Shown piece by piece: positions 1 to 8,030 of a DNA stretch of 16,851 bases (position 1 is its first letter; each line of letters opens with the position of its first letter). Under the pieces are notes generated by a model. That model was given only the letters and a program-made list of their open reading frames with translations. It was not told the origin of the DNA and ran no database searches. The position numbers were made by a program, and so were the translations under genes. Where the stretch lies: assembly GCA_035493895.1 (NCBI GenBank), contig DATJHM010000082.1, forward strand, positions 1-16,851, written 5' to 3'. This stretch comes from DATJHM01 sp035493895. Lineage in GTDB: Bacteria > Chloroflexota > Ktedonobacteria > Ktedonobacterales > Ktedonobacteraceae.

Positions 1-487
1 TGGAAAAAGACTGACGCCCAATCCGTTTGCGAATGCGGCGCAACGGTTGGATGTGCAGGTCACCTTCCGCATAGTACTCGATGAGGTCCAACGCTTCTTC
101 AGAAATATCTCGCGCCTGAATGGCTTGCTTGAAATCGCCAAACCACGCGATCCAACGAGCAAAACGTAGGGCCGCTTGCGCGAACTGCGCACGAATCAAG
201 CGGAGTGCAACTGGATAGCCCGCCAGCCACAACTGCCAGGCCAAATGAGTCAGGCGTCGTTCGGTTGTTCGTAGTCTGCAAAGCAGTAACAACTGCTCGC
301 CAGTGCCGCGTGGATAGAGCGAACGAGTGCCTCGTGCTGTTTTCAACGGCTGTTGACGCGGACGTGGCAACAAACCAGCACGATGCCAGCGTACCAGTTG
401 TGTTGGGCTAATGATATAGCCGTGCTGCTGTGCCAGAGTCAGCAACGATTCGCTTGTCTCATACGATACAGAGATGTTCATAAACAT
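1..487 (-). CDS. MerR-like helix-turn-helix protein, C-terminus beyond window
   Basis: An open frame runs on the minus strand from an ATG at 487 (alternative ATG at 481) to the left edge without a stop, so at least 160 residues are encoded and the C-terminus is missing. The N-terminal part resembles a MerR-type winged helix: a segment reading GYIISPTQLVRWHRAGLLPRP looks like the recognition helix, followed by GTRSLYPRG as the wing. An Arg/Leu/Trp-rich helical stretch follows (LLLLCRLRTTERRL, LTHLAWQLWLAGYPVALRL). It is probably a DNA-binding regulator; its ligand and targets cannot be told. It diverges from the gene at 596. A TATACT box lies immediately upstream of the start (489-494), so the message may be leaderless from the ATG at 481. 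Shine-Dalgarno support is weak (AAAGG 13 nt before the ATG at 487). The frame is firm, the family call moderate. Confidence 0.6.
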   Translation of the reverse strand, partial: MFMNISVSYETSESLLTLAQQHGYIISPTQLVRWHRAGLLPRPRQQPLKTARGTRSLYPRGTGEQLLLLCRLRTTERRLTHLAWQLWLAGYPVALRLIRAQFAQAALRFARWIAWFGDFKQAIQARDISEEALDLIEYYAEGDLHIQPLRRIRKRIGRQSFS

Positions 488-488
488 G

Positions 489-494
489 AGTATA
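489..494 (-). promoter_or_regulatory. Candidate -10 box of the MerR-like gene
   Basis: The minus strand reads TATACTCATGTTTATG. With a TATACT -10 box, transcription would start about 7 nt downstream, at or next to the ATG at 481, which would make a leaderless mRNA. The -35 region is poor (CTGATT at a 17-nt spacing). The same TATACTCAT string recurs upstream of two other minus-strand genes in this window (8810-8815 and 11243-11248). Confidence 0.35.
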
Positions 495-595
495 CCAGAA
501 CCTTTGATGGTAATCAGCCCGACGCGAAAGCCACCCAGAAGTGCAAATGGACATATGATAAAGTAAGAGCAAAAGAGAAACAAGGAAAAATAACG

Positions 596-1933
596 ATGCA
601 TTTGCTGCACTCACGCAACAGCTGGTACTATAGCATAAGTTTTGACATCATGATCGATTTTTGCATCTGGGCCTTGCAGGTTGACGGACTCCACGTTCCC
701 CCATTTGATAAGCACCCCAACGGCAACAACTCATTACGTGACGCCGGGCTCAGTAGCGCGGATTGGCAAGCATGGCTATTGCGGGTTCTTCATCAGCAAA
801 GCGAGTTTAAACAAACTCTCCAGTTACAGGCCTCAGTAGATCTCCTCAAGGATCTGATACTGCAACGATCTCCCGCACCACACTACCCTCCCTCTGTCTG
901 GAATGGAAGAAATACCATCAGAGAGAGATTGCTCGAATTGTGGGAACAGTATGGGCCCATCTCTAATCAGCGGAAAAGACAAGAGCCTGCATTTGCGAGA
1001 AGATTACGCAAGGAGGAACAAAAATCAGGAAAACGTCTCTATGATGAATTACGGCCATATTATAAGCGCATTCCTCCTCTTTCTATCTACCTGGTAGCAT
1101 ATGAGCAACCGCTTGACTGTCTTGTGCTCCCAAGCACCCTCTTAATGACGCAGCAGGAAGGGCAACCAGAGCCTGAAGAATTTCGTGAGCGCGTGCTGGC
1201 AGCAGCAGAAGAACTTGTCATACAACCAAATCGACGAAGGAGAACGTCTCCATATACCAGCGTGAGCAACGGAGACGGTCAGTTTGCCTTTGCGTATCGT
1301 GAATATACCCGCAAGCCAGTTCCACCGCCACCCCTCCGGCAGGAGATCCCCAGACTCACAGACCCAGCCAGACAAATCGTTCTGGATAAGTTGGGAGGAG
1401 AACATACGTCCTATGGAATTGTCAATCTGGCTACGCTTCAATTTCTGCGCGAGAAGAACAGGCCCGGCTGGCGTCTCTATGAAGTCACCTTTCAAGAGAT
1501 TGATGGTGAACAGCATCGCACGATCGTTATGCTCCAGCAAAATGAGAATGGTTCATGGCGTTGCCTGAGCATTTCAAGTAGTAGCGATCTACAAAATCAA
1601 TGGTCCAAAATTTTTCCACCCGTACACGACCATCCACTACTATTTCTGGATATTCAAGGAGGAGGTAGCACTGACCATCAGTATTTTTTTCATGCCAAAG
1701 GTGATGTGATCGACAACGGCTTTCACGTTAAACGGGTACGACTGGTTACAAGTGAAGGGCAGGTCTTTGAGGATACAGTTGAGGATGGATTAGTCTTTTT
1801 TGCTTATGAGCAGAAACAGCCAATACCACTACCCATGCAGGCGGAACTCTACAACGACAAGGGCGAGCTTGTGTGGAGGCAGACCGTGCCCGATGACGGG
1901 TCGCCTCCCTGGTTAAAGGGGAGACGACGATGA
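596..1933 (+). CDS. Hypothetical protein, 445 aa
   Basis: This is the only large plus-strand gene in the left part. The frame is open from 353, but starts before 487 would run over the divergent MerR-like gene. The ATG at 596 has AAGGA at 582-586, nine bases upstream, and gives a clean divergent layout, so I chose it. The protein begins MHLLHSRNSWYY. It has a conserved-looking early block (GLHVPPFDKHPNGNNSLRDA, then GLSSADWQAWLLRVL), a charged Arg/Lys/Glu-rich middle containing LRKEEQKSGKRLYDELRPYY, a Pro-rich linker (KPVPPPPLRQEIP) and a beta-rich C-terminal half. I see no signal peptide, membrane span or catalytic motif, so it is probably a soluble cytoplasmic protein. I do not recognise the family and assign no function. 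The gene ends 90 bp before the convergent kinase gene. Confidence 0.72.
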   Translation: MHLLHSRNSWYYSISFDIMIDFCIWALQVDGLHVPPFDKHPNGNNSLRDAGLSSADWQAWLLRVLHQQSEFKQTLQLQASVDLLKDLILQRSPAPHYPPSVWNGRNTIRERLLELWEQYGPISNQRKRQEPAFARRLRKEEQKSGKRLYDELRPYYKRIPPLSIYLVAYEQPLDCLVLPSTLLMTQQEGQPEPEEFRERVLAAAEELVIQPNRRRRTSPYTSVSNGDGQFAFAYREYTRKPVPPPPLRQEIPRLTDPARQIVLDKLGGEHTSYGIVNLATLQFLREKNRPGWRLYEVTFQEIDGEQHRTIVMLQQNENGSWRCLSISSSSDLQNQWSKIFPPVHDHPLLFLDIQGGGSTDHQYFFHAKGDVIDNGFHVKRVRLVTSEGQVFEDTVEDGLVFFAYEQKQPIPLPMQAELYNDKGELVWRQTVPDDGSPPWLKGRRR

Positions 1934-2023
1934 TGGTAGCAATGATCGGCGGAAGAGCGGTGACAGGCTGAGTGAACGGGACTTAATCTTTGTGAAGGCC
2001 GCATGCAAAAAAACGCAGACTTA

Positions 2024-3031
2024 TCAAGGGGCAGCATGATGGGCAAATTGTGCAAGCATGCCAAATCCGACCAGGAGCAGGCAGACGATGAGAGTAATAA
2101 GCGCAATACTGATCAGTTGACGATAGCGTCCCCCCCAAAGTGGTACGTCAGGAACATAGCTCGTAACGACCACATCATCTAAATGGTGCAGATCTTCTGC
2201 CAGTTCTTGCGCAGACGCATAGCGTTTCGAGGGATCGCAGCGAATCGCATGCATGATCACAGTAGCGAGAGCGGGTGAGAGCGAGGGATTGAACTGCAAA
2301 ATATCAGGTGGATCATAGGCCATCTGGTGGTTTGTGAGCGAGAAGCCATCGGGATCAGCAAATGGCGTCCGCCCGCATAGCGCTTCGTAGAGCATAATCC
2401 CGAGCGCATAAATATCGCAGCGCTCATCGCCGGACTCACCTCGCAGGCGCTCTGGCGACATATACGCGGGCGTTCCTACCAGATCGATCGAGGGAAGCCA
2501 CGCTCTCCAGGGTTGTGCAGAAGACTGCTCTTCTTTCAGGAGTGCAATGCCAAAATCGACGACTTTGACCTCACCCTGTTCCCCCACAAGGATATTTTCT
2601 GGCTTCAGATCGCGATGAATAATTCCCTGAGAGTGGACATAACTCAATGCATCACACACAGGAAGCAGGAGAGGAATAAGCTGTTCTACCGATATGATAC
2701 AATGCTCTTGCTCACGAAGCACCGCACGCAATGAGCGACCCGGCAGGTACTCCAGCACGAGATACTCGCCCTGCCTCGGCTCATCGGCATAGAGCAAACA
2801 TTGCAGCGAGGGATGAGAAAGACGCTTCCCCACCTCCACTTCTCGTCGATATGCGGCAAAAATTGCCTTCCCGCCGATCATCTCATCGCGTGGATATTTC
2901 AGGATGACGTTCTGGCGGCTCACGAGATCGTATGCGAGATAGACGCGATTGGCAAATCCTTCACCAAGCGAGCGCACAATGCGATAATGATCGATCTGCA
3001 TACCAGGAGCATAACTGGTTGGTACTGGCAT
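2024..3031 (-). CDS. Membrane-anchored Ser/Thr protein kinase (Hanks type)
   Basis: Transfers phosphate from ATP to Ser/Thr of target proteins; predicted cytosolic kinase domain with a C-terminal membrane anchor. Start: the ATG at 3031 has AGGAGAGG just upstream at good spacing, while the in-frame ATG at 3061 (10 residues longer) has GGAG only 1 nt away. Motifs, numbered from the longer form: glycine loop GEGFANRV (33-40, third Gly replaced by Asn), catalytic Lys55 in VILKYP, Glu74, HRDLKPEN (149-156), DFG (169-171), activation segment ending GTPAYMSPE, and DIYALG. A hydrophobic span at about 316-338 (LISIALITLIVCLLLVGFG) precedes a short tail. No PASTA or other extracellular sensor follows, so signal input is unclear. 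It lies 113 bp after kdpC on the same strand, separated by a hairpin with a weak U tract, so it may be read through from the kdp operon at reduced level. The kinase call is secure; the link to K+ control is inference. Confidence 0.93.
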   Translation of the reverse strand: MPVPTSYAPGMQIDHYRIVRSLGEGFANRVYLAYDLVSRQNVILKYPRDEMIGGKAIFAAYRREVEVGKRLSHPSLQCLLYADEPRQGEYLVLEYLPGRSLRAVLREQEHCIISVEQLIPLLLPVCDALSYVHSQGIIHRDLKPENILVGEQGEVKVVDFGIALLKEEQSSAQPWRAWLPSIDLVGTPAYMSPERLRGESGDERCDIYALGIMLYEALCGRTPFADPDGFSLTNHQMAYDPPDILQFNPSLSPALATVIMHAIRCDPSKRYASAQELAEDLHHLDDVVVTSYVPDVPLWGGRYRQLISIALITLIVCLLLVGFGMLAQFAHHAAP

Positions 3032-3082
3032 CTTTTTCCTCTCCTCTTTGCTCAGCGCCATACTCCGTTATTCAAACTGCAC

Positions 3083-3117
3083 AAAGGGCGTCCCCCGCTT
3101 GAGAGACGCCCCTTTTT
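3083..3117 (-). terminator. Hairpin after kdpC, probable (partial) terminator
   Basis: GGGCGTC (3086-3092) pairs with GACGCCC (3105-3111), loop 12 nt. A T5 run follows on the plus strand (3113-3117). In the direction of kdp transcription (minus strand) the tail is only TTTGTG, so termination there may be incomplete and allow some read-through into the Ser/Thr kinase gene. Confidence 0.6.
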
Positions 3118-3144
3118 CAGCTGTTGATGTGCTCGCGATTGAAC

Positions 3145-3840
3145 TTACTTCAACTGATCAAGAGCAAGATTCAAGTTCAGCACATTCACATATGGATCAC
3201 CAAAGATCCCCAGGAAGCGTCCCTGTACCTGGTTTGACACCAATTGTTTCACCTGATTGGCATCCAGGCCGCGAACCTGAGCCACGCGATTCACCTGCAA
3301 GTAGGCAGCATCCGGGGAGATATCCGGGTCCAGACCAGAGCCCGAGGCCGTGACGATGTCAGAGGGCAGGGGCGTATTGGGGGCCAGATCATTCTCCTTA
3401 CGGAACTGAGCGGCATAGTTGTCAACACCCAGGTAGGTTCCGGGAACATAATACGTATTCTTCTGTCCGGCAACAGGAGTTGCACCCGCAGGAACAGGAT
3501 CGCCCGGATTCAGCGTCACATCTTTACCATTGCCATTGAGCAGCGCCCCGTTGGTTGGTCCCAGATTCGAGGCCGTCGAGTTGTCCGCCTCGTAGGGCGA
3601 AGGATTGCCAGTGGACGGATTCGCCGTTGCCGAAGGACGTCCATGGAAGTACTTCGACGAGGTCCAATACTGCCCGATCAGATCTGATCCTACGGGCTGA
3701 CCATTCGCGTAGACAATGCTCCCGTTGGCCTGATGGTTAAACAGTACCTGTCCGATCGCAGTCACAATGCCGGGATAGATGAAACCGGTCACAATCGCGA
3801 AGATGATGGTGATCATAATAGCTGGACGAATATGTTTCAT
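3145..3840 (-). CDS. kdpC: K+-transporting ATPase subunit C (KdpC)
   Basis: KdpC is the membrane-anchored chaperone-like subunit of the KdpFABC potassium pump and supports ATP binding by KdpB. The 231-aa product has one N-terminal membrane span (residues about 6-33, PAIMITIIFAIVTGFIYPGI) and a periplasmic/extracytosolic domain with the family blocks GSDLIGQYW (51-59), SSKYFHGRPSA (61-71), TASGSGLDPDISPDAA (164-179) and a C-terminal FGDPYVNVLNLNLAL. It is longer than the usual ~190 residues: about 35 extra residues fall around 95-140, between the Asn-rich block and YLGVDNYAAQF. The start ATG at 3840 is preceded by AAGGA at about 8 nt. It is the last pump gene, 66 bp after kdpB, with a 12-bp hairpin in the gap. 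Identification is certain. Confidence 0.97.
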   Translation of the reverse strand: MKHIRPAIMITIIFAIVTGFIYPGIVTAIGQVLFNHQANGSIVYANGQPVGSDLIGQYWTSSKYFHGRPSATANPSTGNPSPYEADNSTASNLGPTNGALLNGNGKDVTLNPGDPVPAGATPVAGQKNTYYVPGTYLGVDNYAAQFRKENDLAPNTPLPSDIVTASGSGLDPDISPDAAYLQVNRVAQVRGLDANQVKQLVSNQVQGRFLGIFGDPYVNVLNLNLALDQLK

Positions 3841-3859
3841 TGCTTAGTCCTTTTTTGTC

Positions 3860-3888
3860 AGGAAGCTCCAGATCTACTGGAGCTTCCT
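3860..3888 (-). repeat. 12-bp perfect hairpin between kdpB and kdpC
   Basis: AGGAAGCTCCAG (3860-3871), a 5-nt loop ATCTA, and CTGGAGCTTCCT (3877-3888) form a perfect inverted repeat. On the kdp mRNA no U tract follows it; the kdpC ribosome-binding site does. It therefore looks like an intercistronic hairpin (mRNA processing, stability or expression tuning) more than a terminator. Confidence 0.7.
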
Positions 3889-3906
3889 CTCCCTTACTGC
3901 GTCAGG

Positions 3907-6069
3907 CTAGAGTGTCAAATGGAGCACTTGCAAGATGACATCCACAATTTTAATGCCGAGGAACGGAATGATGATACCACCGAGACCGTAGATCAACAGG
4001 TTGTTACGCAGCAAAGGACCTGCACCAATCGGACGATACTTGACGCCGCGCAATGCCAGCGGAACCAGGGCGATAATGATGATCGCGTTAAAGATCACGG
4101 CCGAAAGCACTGCACTATGTGGTGTCGCCAGATGCATAATGTTCAGTGCATTCAACTGTGGGTACGTCGTCATAAACATAGCCGGGATGATGGCAAAGTA
4201 TTTCGCAACGTCGTTGGCGATACTGAAGGTCGTCAGCGCACCACGGGTGATCAGGAGCTGTTTGCCGACTTCTACGACCTCGATCAATTTGGTCGGGTTG
4301 GAGTCCAGATCGATCATGTTCGCCGCTTCTTTCGCCGCCTGCGTGCCGGTGTTCATCGCCACACCGACATCAGCTTGCGCCAGCGCGGGAGCATCGTTCG
4401 TGCCGTCACCAGTCATCGCGACCAGACGTCCACCCTGCTGCTGCTCTTTGATCAGTTTCATCTTGGTCTCTGGCGTGGCCTGAGCCAGGAAGTCGTCAAC
4501 GCCCGCCTCTTTGGCGATAGCCGCAGCGGTCAACGGGTTGTCACCAGTGATCATGATCGTACGAATGCCCATTTTGCGCATCTGGTCAAAACGTTCGCGC
4601 ATACCGGACTTCACGATATCTTTGAGCTCGATCACGCCCAGCAAGCGAGCACCACCTCTGGCACCGGTCTCCGCTACGACAAGAGGAGTACTACCTGCGC
4701 GGGCAATGCTATCCACAATGTCTCTCACCTCTTGACTGGCAGCCCCACCCAGTTCAGTCACGTAGCTGATCACCGAGTCAGCGGCACCCTTGCGGATAGT
4801 GCGCACCGCTGTCAGTGTGCCACCACTGCCACTACCACCATCCAGGTCCACACCACTCATGCGTGTCTGCGCAGAGAAGGGGACGAAAACAGCGGACTCC
4901 TGGGAGACCGGCTGTAAGCCGTAGCGCTCACGGGCCAGTTCAACAATCGAGCGCCCTTCCGGCGTCTCATCCGAAAGGCTGGAGAGCATGGCCGCATGGG
5001 CCAGATCCTGCTCGTCGACACCCGAGAGAGGGACAAAACGGCTGGCACGGCGGTTACCGAGCGTGATCGTGCCGGTTTTGTCCAACAAGAGCACATCCAC
5101 GTCACCAGCGGCCTCGACCGCACGACCGCTCATCGCCAGCACATTGCGCTGCACCATGCGGTCCATACCCGCGATACCAATCGCAGAAAGCAATCCACCA
5201 ATCGTAGTGGGGATCAAGCAGACCAGCAACGCGATCAGGGTCGTGATCGAAACGGCCTGGCCTGAATAGATAGCGAACGGCTCCAGGGAGACACACACGA
5301 GAACAAAGATAATAGTCAGGCTCGCCAGCAGAATGTTCAGCGCGATTTCGTTCGGCGTCTTCTGACGTGCAGCACCTTCAACCAGGGCGATCATGCGATC
5401 CAGGAACGTCTCGCCGGGATCGGCGCTGATGCGCACCACGATCCAGTCAGAAAGGACCGTTGTGCCACCGGTCACCGCGCTACGGTCGCCACCGCTCTCA
5501 CGGATCACCGGGGCCGACTCGCCCGTGATCGCCGACTCGTCGACGGAGGCAACGCCCTCGACGATCTCGCCATCACTGGGGATCACATTGCCTGCTTCCA
5601 CCAGTACCAGATCACCTTTGCGCAACTGAGGAGCAGGAACCTCCTCAACGTTGCTGTTGCGATCCCGACTGGCGAGACGTTTAGCAACCGTAGTAGTACG
5701 CGCTTTACGCAGCGTATCCGCCTGCGCCTTACCACGTCCCTCGGCCATCGCCTCAGCGAAGTTAGCGAACAGGACCGTGAACCAGAGCCAGATCGCCACA
5801 CCCAGCACAAAAATGGTCTCGTTGGTCAGATCAGTACGCGACATCGCTGCGGAGGGCTGAGTCAGCAACCAGAGGCGCAGAAACTCGATGGTCGTGACGG
5901 CGCTACCCACTTCGACAACAAACATCACCGGGTTTTTGAGCTGCCAGCGCGGATCGAGCTTTTTAAACGAATCGATAGTGGCCTGGCGAATAATTTTTGG
6001 ATCAAAGATGGAAAGCTCGCCTTTACGATGGCTCTTCACCTTTTGTGAGTCAACTGAATTGGTACTCAT
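3907..6069 (-). CDS. kdpB: K+-transporting P-type ATPase subunit B (KdpB)
   Basis: KdpB is the ATP-hydrolysing subunit of KdpFABC; it forms an aspartyl-phosphate intermediate that drives K+ import. Motifs, numbered from the ATG at 6069 (720 aa): TGES (182-185) of the actuator domain, the membrane motif around CLIPTTIGGLLSAIG, phosphorylated Asp330 in DKTGTITL, KGAADSV of the nucleotide domain, TGDN (508-511), and GDGTNDAPAL (from about 554). C-terminal spans include FSIANDVAKYFAIIPAMF. Start: AGAAGG lies 10 nt before the ATG at 6069 but only 1 nt before the ATG at 6078, so 6069 is preferred. Compared with E. coli KdpB (about 680 aa) it has a longer N-terminus and a Gly/Ser-rich insertion (GGSGSGG, about 411-417) in the nucleotide-binding domain. 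Ser185 corresponds to the TGES serine (Ser162) of E. coli KdpB whose phosphorylation inhibits the pump. Confidence 0.98.
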   Translation of the reverse strand: MSTNSVDSQKVKSHRKGELSIFDPKIIRQATIDSFKKLDPRWQLKNPVMFVVEVGSAVTTIEFLRLWLLTQPSAAMSRTDLTNETIFVLGVAIWLWFTVLFANFAEAMAEGRGKAQADTLRKARTTTVAKRLASRDRNSNVEEVPAPQLRKGDLVLVEAGNVIPSDGEIVEGVASVDESAITGESAPVIRESGGDRSAVTGGTTVLSDWIVVRISADPGETFLDRMIALVEGAARQKTPNEIALNILLASLTIIFVLVCVSLEPFAIYSGQAVSITTLIALLVCLIPTTIGGLLSAIGIAGMDRMVQRNVLAMSGRAVEAAGDVDVLLLDKTGTITLGNRRASRFVPLSGVDEQDLAHAAMLSSLSDETPEGRSIVELARERYGLQPVSQESAVFVPFSAQTRMSGVDLDGGSGSGGTLTAVRTIRKGAADSVISYVTELGGAASQEVRDIVDSIARAGSTPLVVAETGARGGARLLGVIELKDIVKSGMRERFDQMRKMGIRTIMITGDNPLTAAAIAKEAGVDDFLAQATPETKMKLIKEQQQGGRLVAMTGDGTNDAPALAQADVGVAMNTGTQAAKEAANMIDLDSNPTKLIEVVEVGKQLLITRGALTTFSIANDVAKYFAIIPAMFMTTYPQLNALNIMHLATPHSAVLSAVIFNAIIIIALVPLALRGVKYRPIGAGPLLRNNLLIYGLGGIIIPFLGIKIVDVILQVLHLTL

Positions 6070-6100
6070 CTTCAGCATACCTTCTTATCGATACAGGTCT

Positions 6101-6129
6101 GGATGCAACACGCGACTCGTGTTACATCC
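6101..6129 (-). repeat. 12-bp hairpin between kdpA and kdpB
   Basis: GGATGCAACACG (6101-6112), 5-nt loop, CGTGTTACATCC (6118-6129). The single mismatch becomes a G-U pair in the minus-strand mRNA, so the stem is complete in RNA. No U tract follows. Stem and loop lengths match those of the hairpin between kdpB and kdpC. Confidence 0.68.
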
Positions 6130-6137
6130 CGGCCCGC

Positions 6138-7874
6138 TTAGAACGTCTTTCCCGCATGCATCAACAACTGCTCGACAATAGGACCAAGGGCATAAGCCGG
6201 GAAGTAGGTCAATGCGCCTACAATCAGGATTACTCCTATCAAGAGCACCACAAAGAGCGCTCCAGTTGTCGGGAATGTGCCAAGGTTCGCAGGAACCACT
6301 CTTTTCCGTGCCAGCGAACCAGCCATCGCCATAATCGGAATAAGGAAGGCGAAGCGACCGATAAGCATGGCAGTGCCCAGTGTCCAGTTATAGAAGGGAG
6401 TGTTTGCACTCAATCCAGCAAAGGCCGAACCGTTATTTCCGTTCGCCGAAGTATAGGCATAGAGAATTTCTGAAAGACCATGGGGGCCTGCATTCTCAAG
6501 CGAGCTAAGGCCTGCCGGTAAAAGAACCGCGACGGCAGTAAAGCCAAGGATCGAGGCGGGCAAGATCAGAATAGCCAGCGCGGCCATCATAATCTCTTTA
6601 CGTTCTATTTTCTTCCCGAGGTATTCGGGCGTGCGTCCAACCATCAGACCGGCGATAAAGACGGAGAGAATGGCAAAGACGACCATGCCGTAGTGACCAG
6701 AACCAACCCCACCGAAGACGATCTCACCCAGAGCAATGTCTGTGAGAGGCACCAGTCCACCTATTGGTGTGAAGCTATCATGGAAGCTATTGACCGCGCC
6801 ACAAGAGGTATCCGTTGTCGTTGTGGCGAAGATTGCAGAATCGGTAATACCGAAGCGGACCTCTTTCCCCTCCATATTGCCGCCCGGCTGTGTCGCCGTC
6901 GCCGTATGCATAACGGTACTCGGGAATAACGGATTGCCTGCCTGCTCGGCGGTAAGAGCGACAAAAATGCCAACCACTAAGAGGAGAGCAGAAGCAATCC
7001 ACAAAACCCAGCCCTGGCGGGTATCGCCAGCCATTTTGCCAAACATGTAGAATAAGGCAGCTGGAATAGAGAGAATCGAAACCATGATAACAAGGTTCGT
7101 AAAGGCATTAGGGTTCTCATAGGGATGAGCGGAGTTCGTATTGAAGAAACCACCGCCATTGGTACCGAAGTCTTTAATAAACTCCTGCGAAGCAACCGGT
7201 CCCTGCGCGATCGTCTGTGTGCCCCCATTCAGCGTATGAACGGTGATATACGGCAGGAAGTTCTGCGGCATGCCCTGCGAGATATAGAAAAGTGCGCCAA
7301 TAATCGAAATGGGCAGCAGAATATAGAGTATGCAGCGAGTAAGATCAACCCAGAAATTGCCCAGGTGTTGCGCGCTACGGCGTGTCAGGCCACGTACCAC
7401 CGCTACCGCCAGCGCAATGCCGGTGGCAGCCGAGGCAAAGTTATGGAAGGCCAGACCCAACATCTGCGACAGATACGTCATCGTTGTCTCGCCGACATAG
7501 CTTTGCCAGTTCGTATTAGTGGTAAAACTTACGGCAGTATTCCAGGCGAGTCCTGGCTCGAGTGGACCAAATCCCTGTGGGTTAAAGAGGGAGCCATGCC
7601 ACTGCTGTGTTTCCAGGATGATAAAAGTAAAAAGAACTCCAATGGCACTAAAGACCAGCATGGCAATGGTATAGGTTAACCAGCCTTGCTCTTCCTCGGC
7701 TTTTACACCCGAGATGCGATAGAAAAAACGCTCCACCGGTCCTAACACTGGTGTCAGCCAGTTGCGCTGCCCGGTAAACACGTTGACCAGATAGAGGCCG
7801 AAAGGTTTCGTTATCAGGGCCACTATCACGATAAAGATCAGGATTTGCAGCACACTATTGAGGGTTATAGGCAT
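6138..7874 (-). CDS. kdpA: K+-transporting ATPase subunit A (KdpA)
   Basis: KdpA is the channel-like subunit that selects K+ in the KdpFABC pump; it belongs to the superfamily of K+ transporters with four pore loops. The 578-aa product is a polytopic membrane protein with the four selectivity-filter regions visible: FTTNTNWQSYVGE (117-129), GTNGGGFFN (237-245), FGGVGSGHYGM (387-397) and TSANGNNGSAFAG (475-487). Other family blocks are ITKPFGLYL (21-29), EEEQGWLTY (60-68) and VGRTPEYLGKKIE (412-424). The start ATG at 7874 has GAGG about 9 nt upstream. It follows kdpF by 33 bp and precedes kdpB by about 68 bp, where a hairpin lies. Length is close to the family norm (about 560). Nothing is missing. 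Confidence 0.98.
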   Translation of the reverse strand: MPITLNSVLQILIFIVIVALITKPFGLYLVNVFTGQRNWLTPVLGPVERFFYRISGVKAEEEQGWLTYTIAMLVFSAIGVLFTFIILETQQWHGSLFNPQGFGPLEPGLAWNTAVSFTTNTNWQSYVGETTMTYLSQMLGLAFHNFASAATGIALAVAVVRGLTRRSAQHLGNFWVDLTRCILYILLPISIIGALFYISQGMPQNFLPYITVHTLNGGTQTIAQGPVASQEFIKDFGTNGGGFFNTNSAHPYENPNAFTNLVIMVSILSIPAALFYMFGKMAGDTRQGWVLWIASALLLVVGIFVALTAEQAGNPLFPSTVMHTATATQPGGNMEGKEVRFGITDSAIFATTTTDTSCGAVNSFHDSFTPIGGLVPLTDIALGEIVFGGVGSGHYGMVVFAILSVFIAGLMVGRTPEYLGKKIERKEIMMAALAILILPASILGFTAVAVLLPAGLSSLENAGPHGLSEILYAYTSANGNNGSAFAGLSANTPFYNWTLGTAMLIGRFAFLIPIMAMAGSLARKRVVPANLGTFPTTGALFVVLLIGVILIVGALTYFPAYALGPIVEQLLMHAGKTF

Positions 7875-7907
7875 TTAGAATTACCTCAATGAAGAAAAAA
7901 AACGCTG

Positions 7908-8003
7908 TTAAAAACGCTCTGGGGCAAGCAGAGCAACGACAAGATAAATAGTGAGTAACAAGGTCACTATTCCCACCAGAATATATTCCAGCGGTGTATT
8001 CAT
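7908..8003 (-). CDS. kdpF: K+-transporting ATPase small subunit KdpF, 31 aa
   Basis: This short gene encodes one membrane span: MNTPLEYILVGIVTLLLTIY followed by LVVALLAPERF. The pattern of a single helix ending in L-x-x-PERF is typical of KdpF, which sits at the KdpA/KdpB interface and stabilises the complex. A strong ribosome-binding site (AAGGAGG, 6 nt before the ATG at 8003) and its position immediately upstream of kdpA support it. At 31 aa it has the usual KdpF length (about 29). Confidence 0.93.
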   Translation of the reverse strand: MNTPLEYILVGIVTLLLTIYLVVALLAPERF

Positions 8004-8030
8004 CCTTTTCCTCCTTAAAAAAAAGCACGG

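Noticed and set aside
353..595. Longer start of the 445-aa hypothetical gene at 353
   Set aside because: It would overlap the divergent MerR-like gene, while the ATG at 596 has a good ribosome-binding site.
1934..2023. Terminator between the hypothetical gene and the Ser/Thr kinase gene
   Set aside because: A run of seven A/T bases is present (about 2007-2013) but I found no stem next to it.
3733..4917. 394-aa open frame on the plus strand, antisense to kdpB
   Set aside because: It lies fully opposite the conserved kdpB motifs, has a His/Arg/Asp/Thr-rich composition typical of an antisense shadow, and no family likeness.
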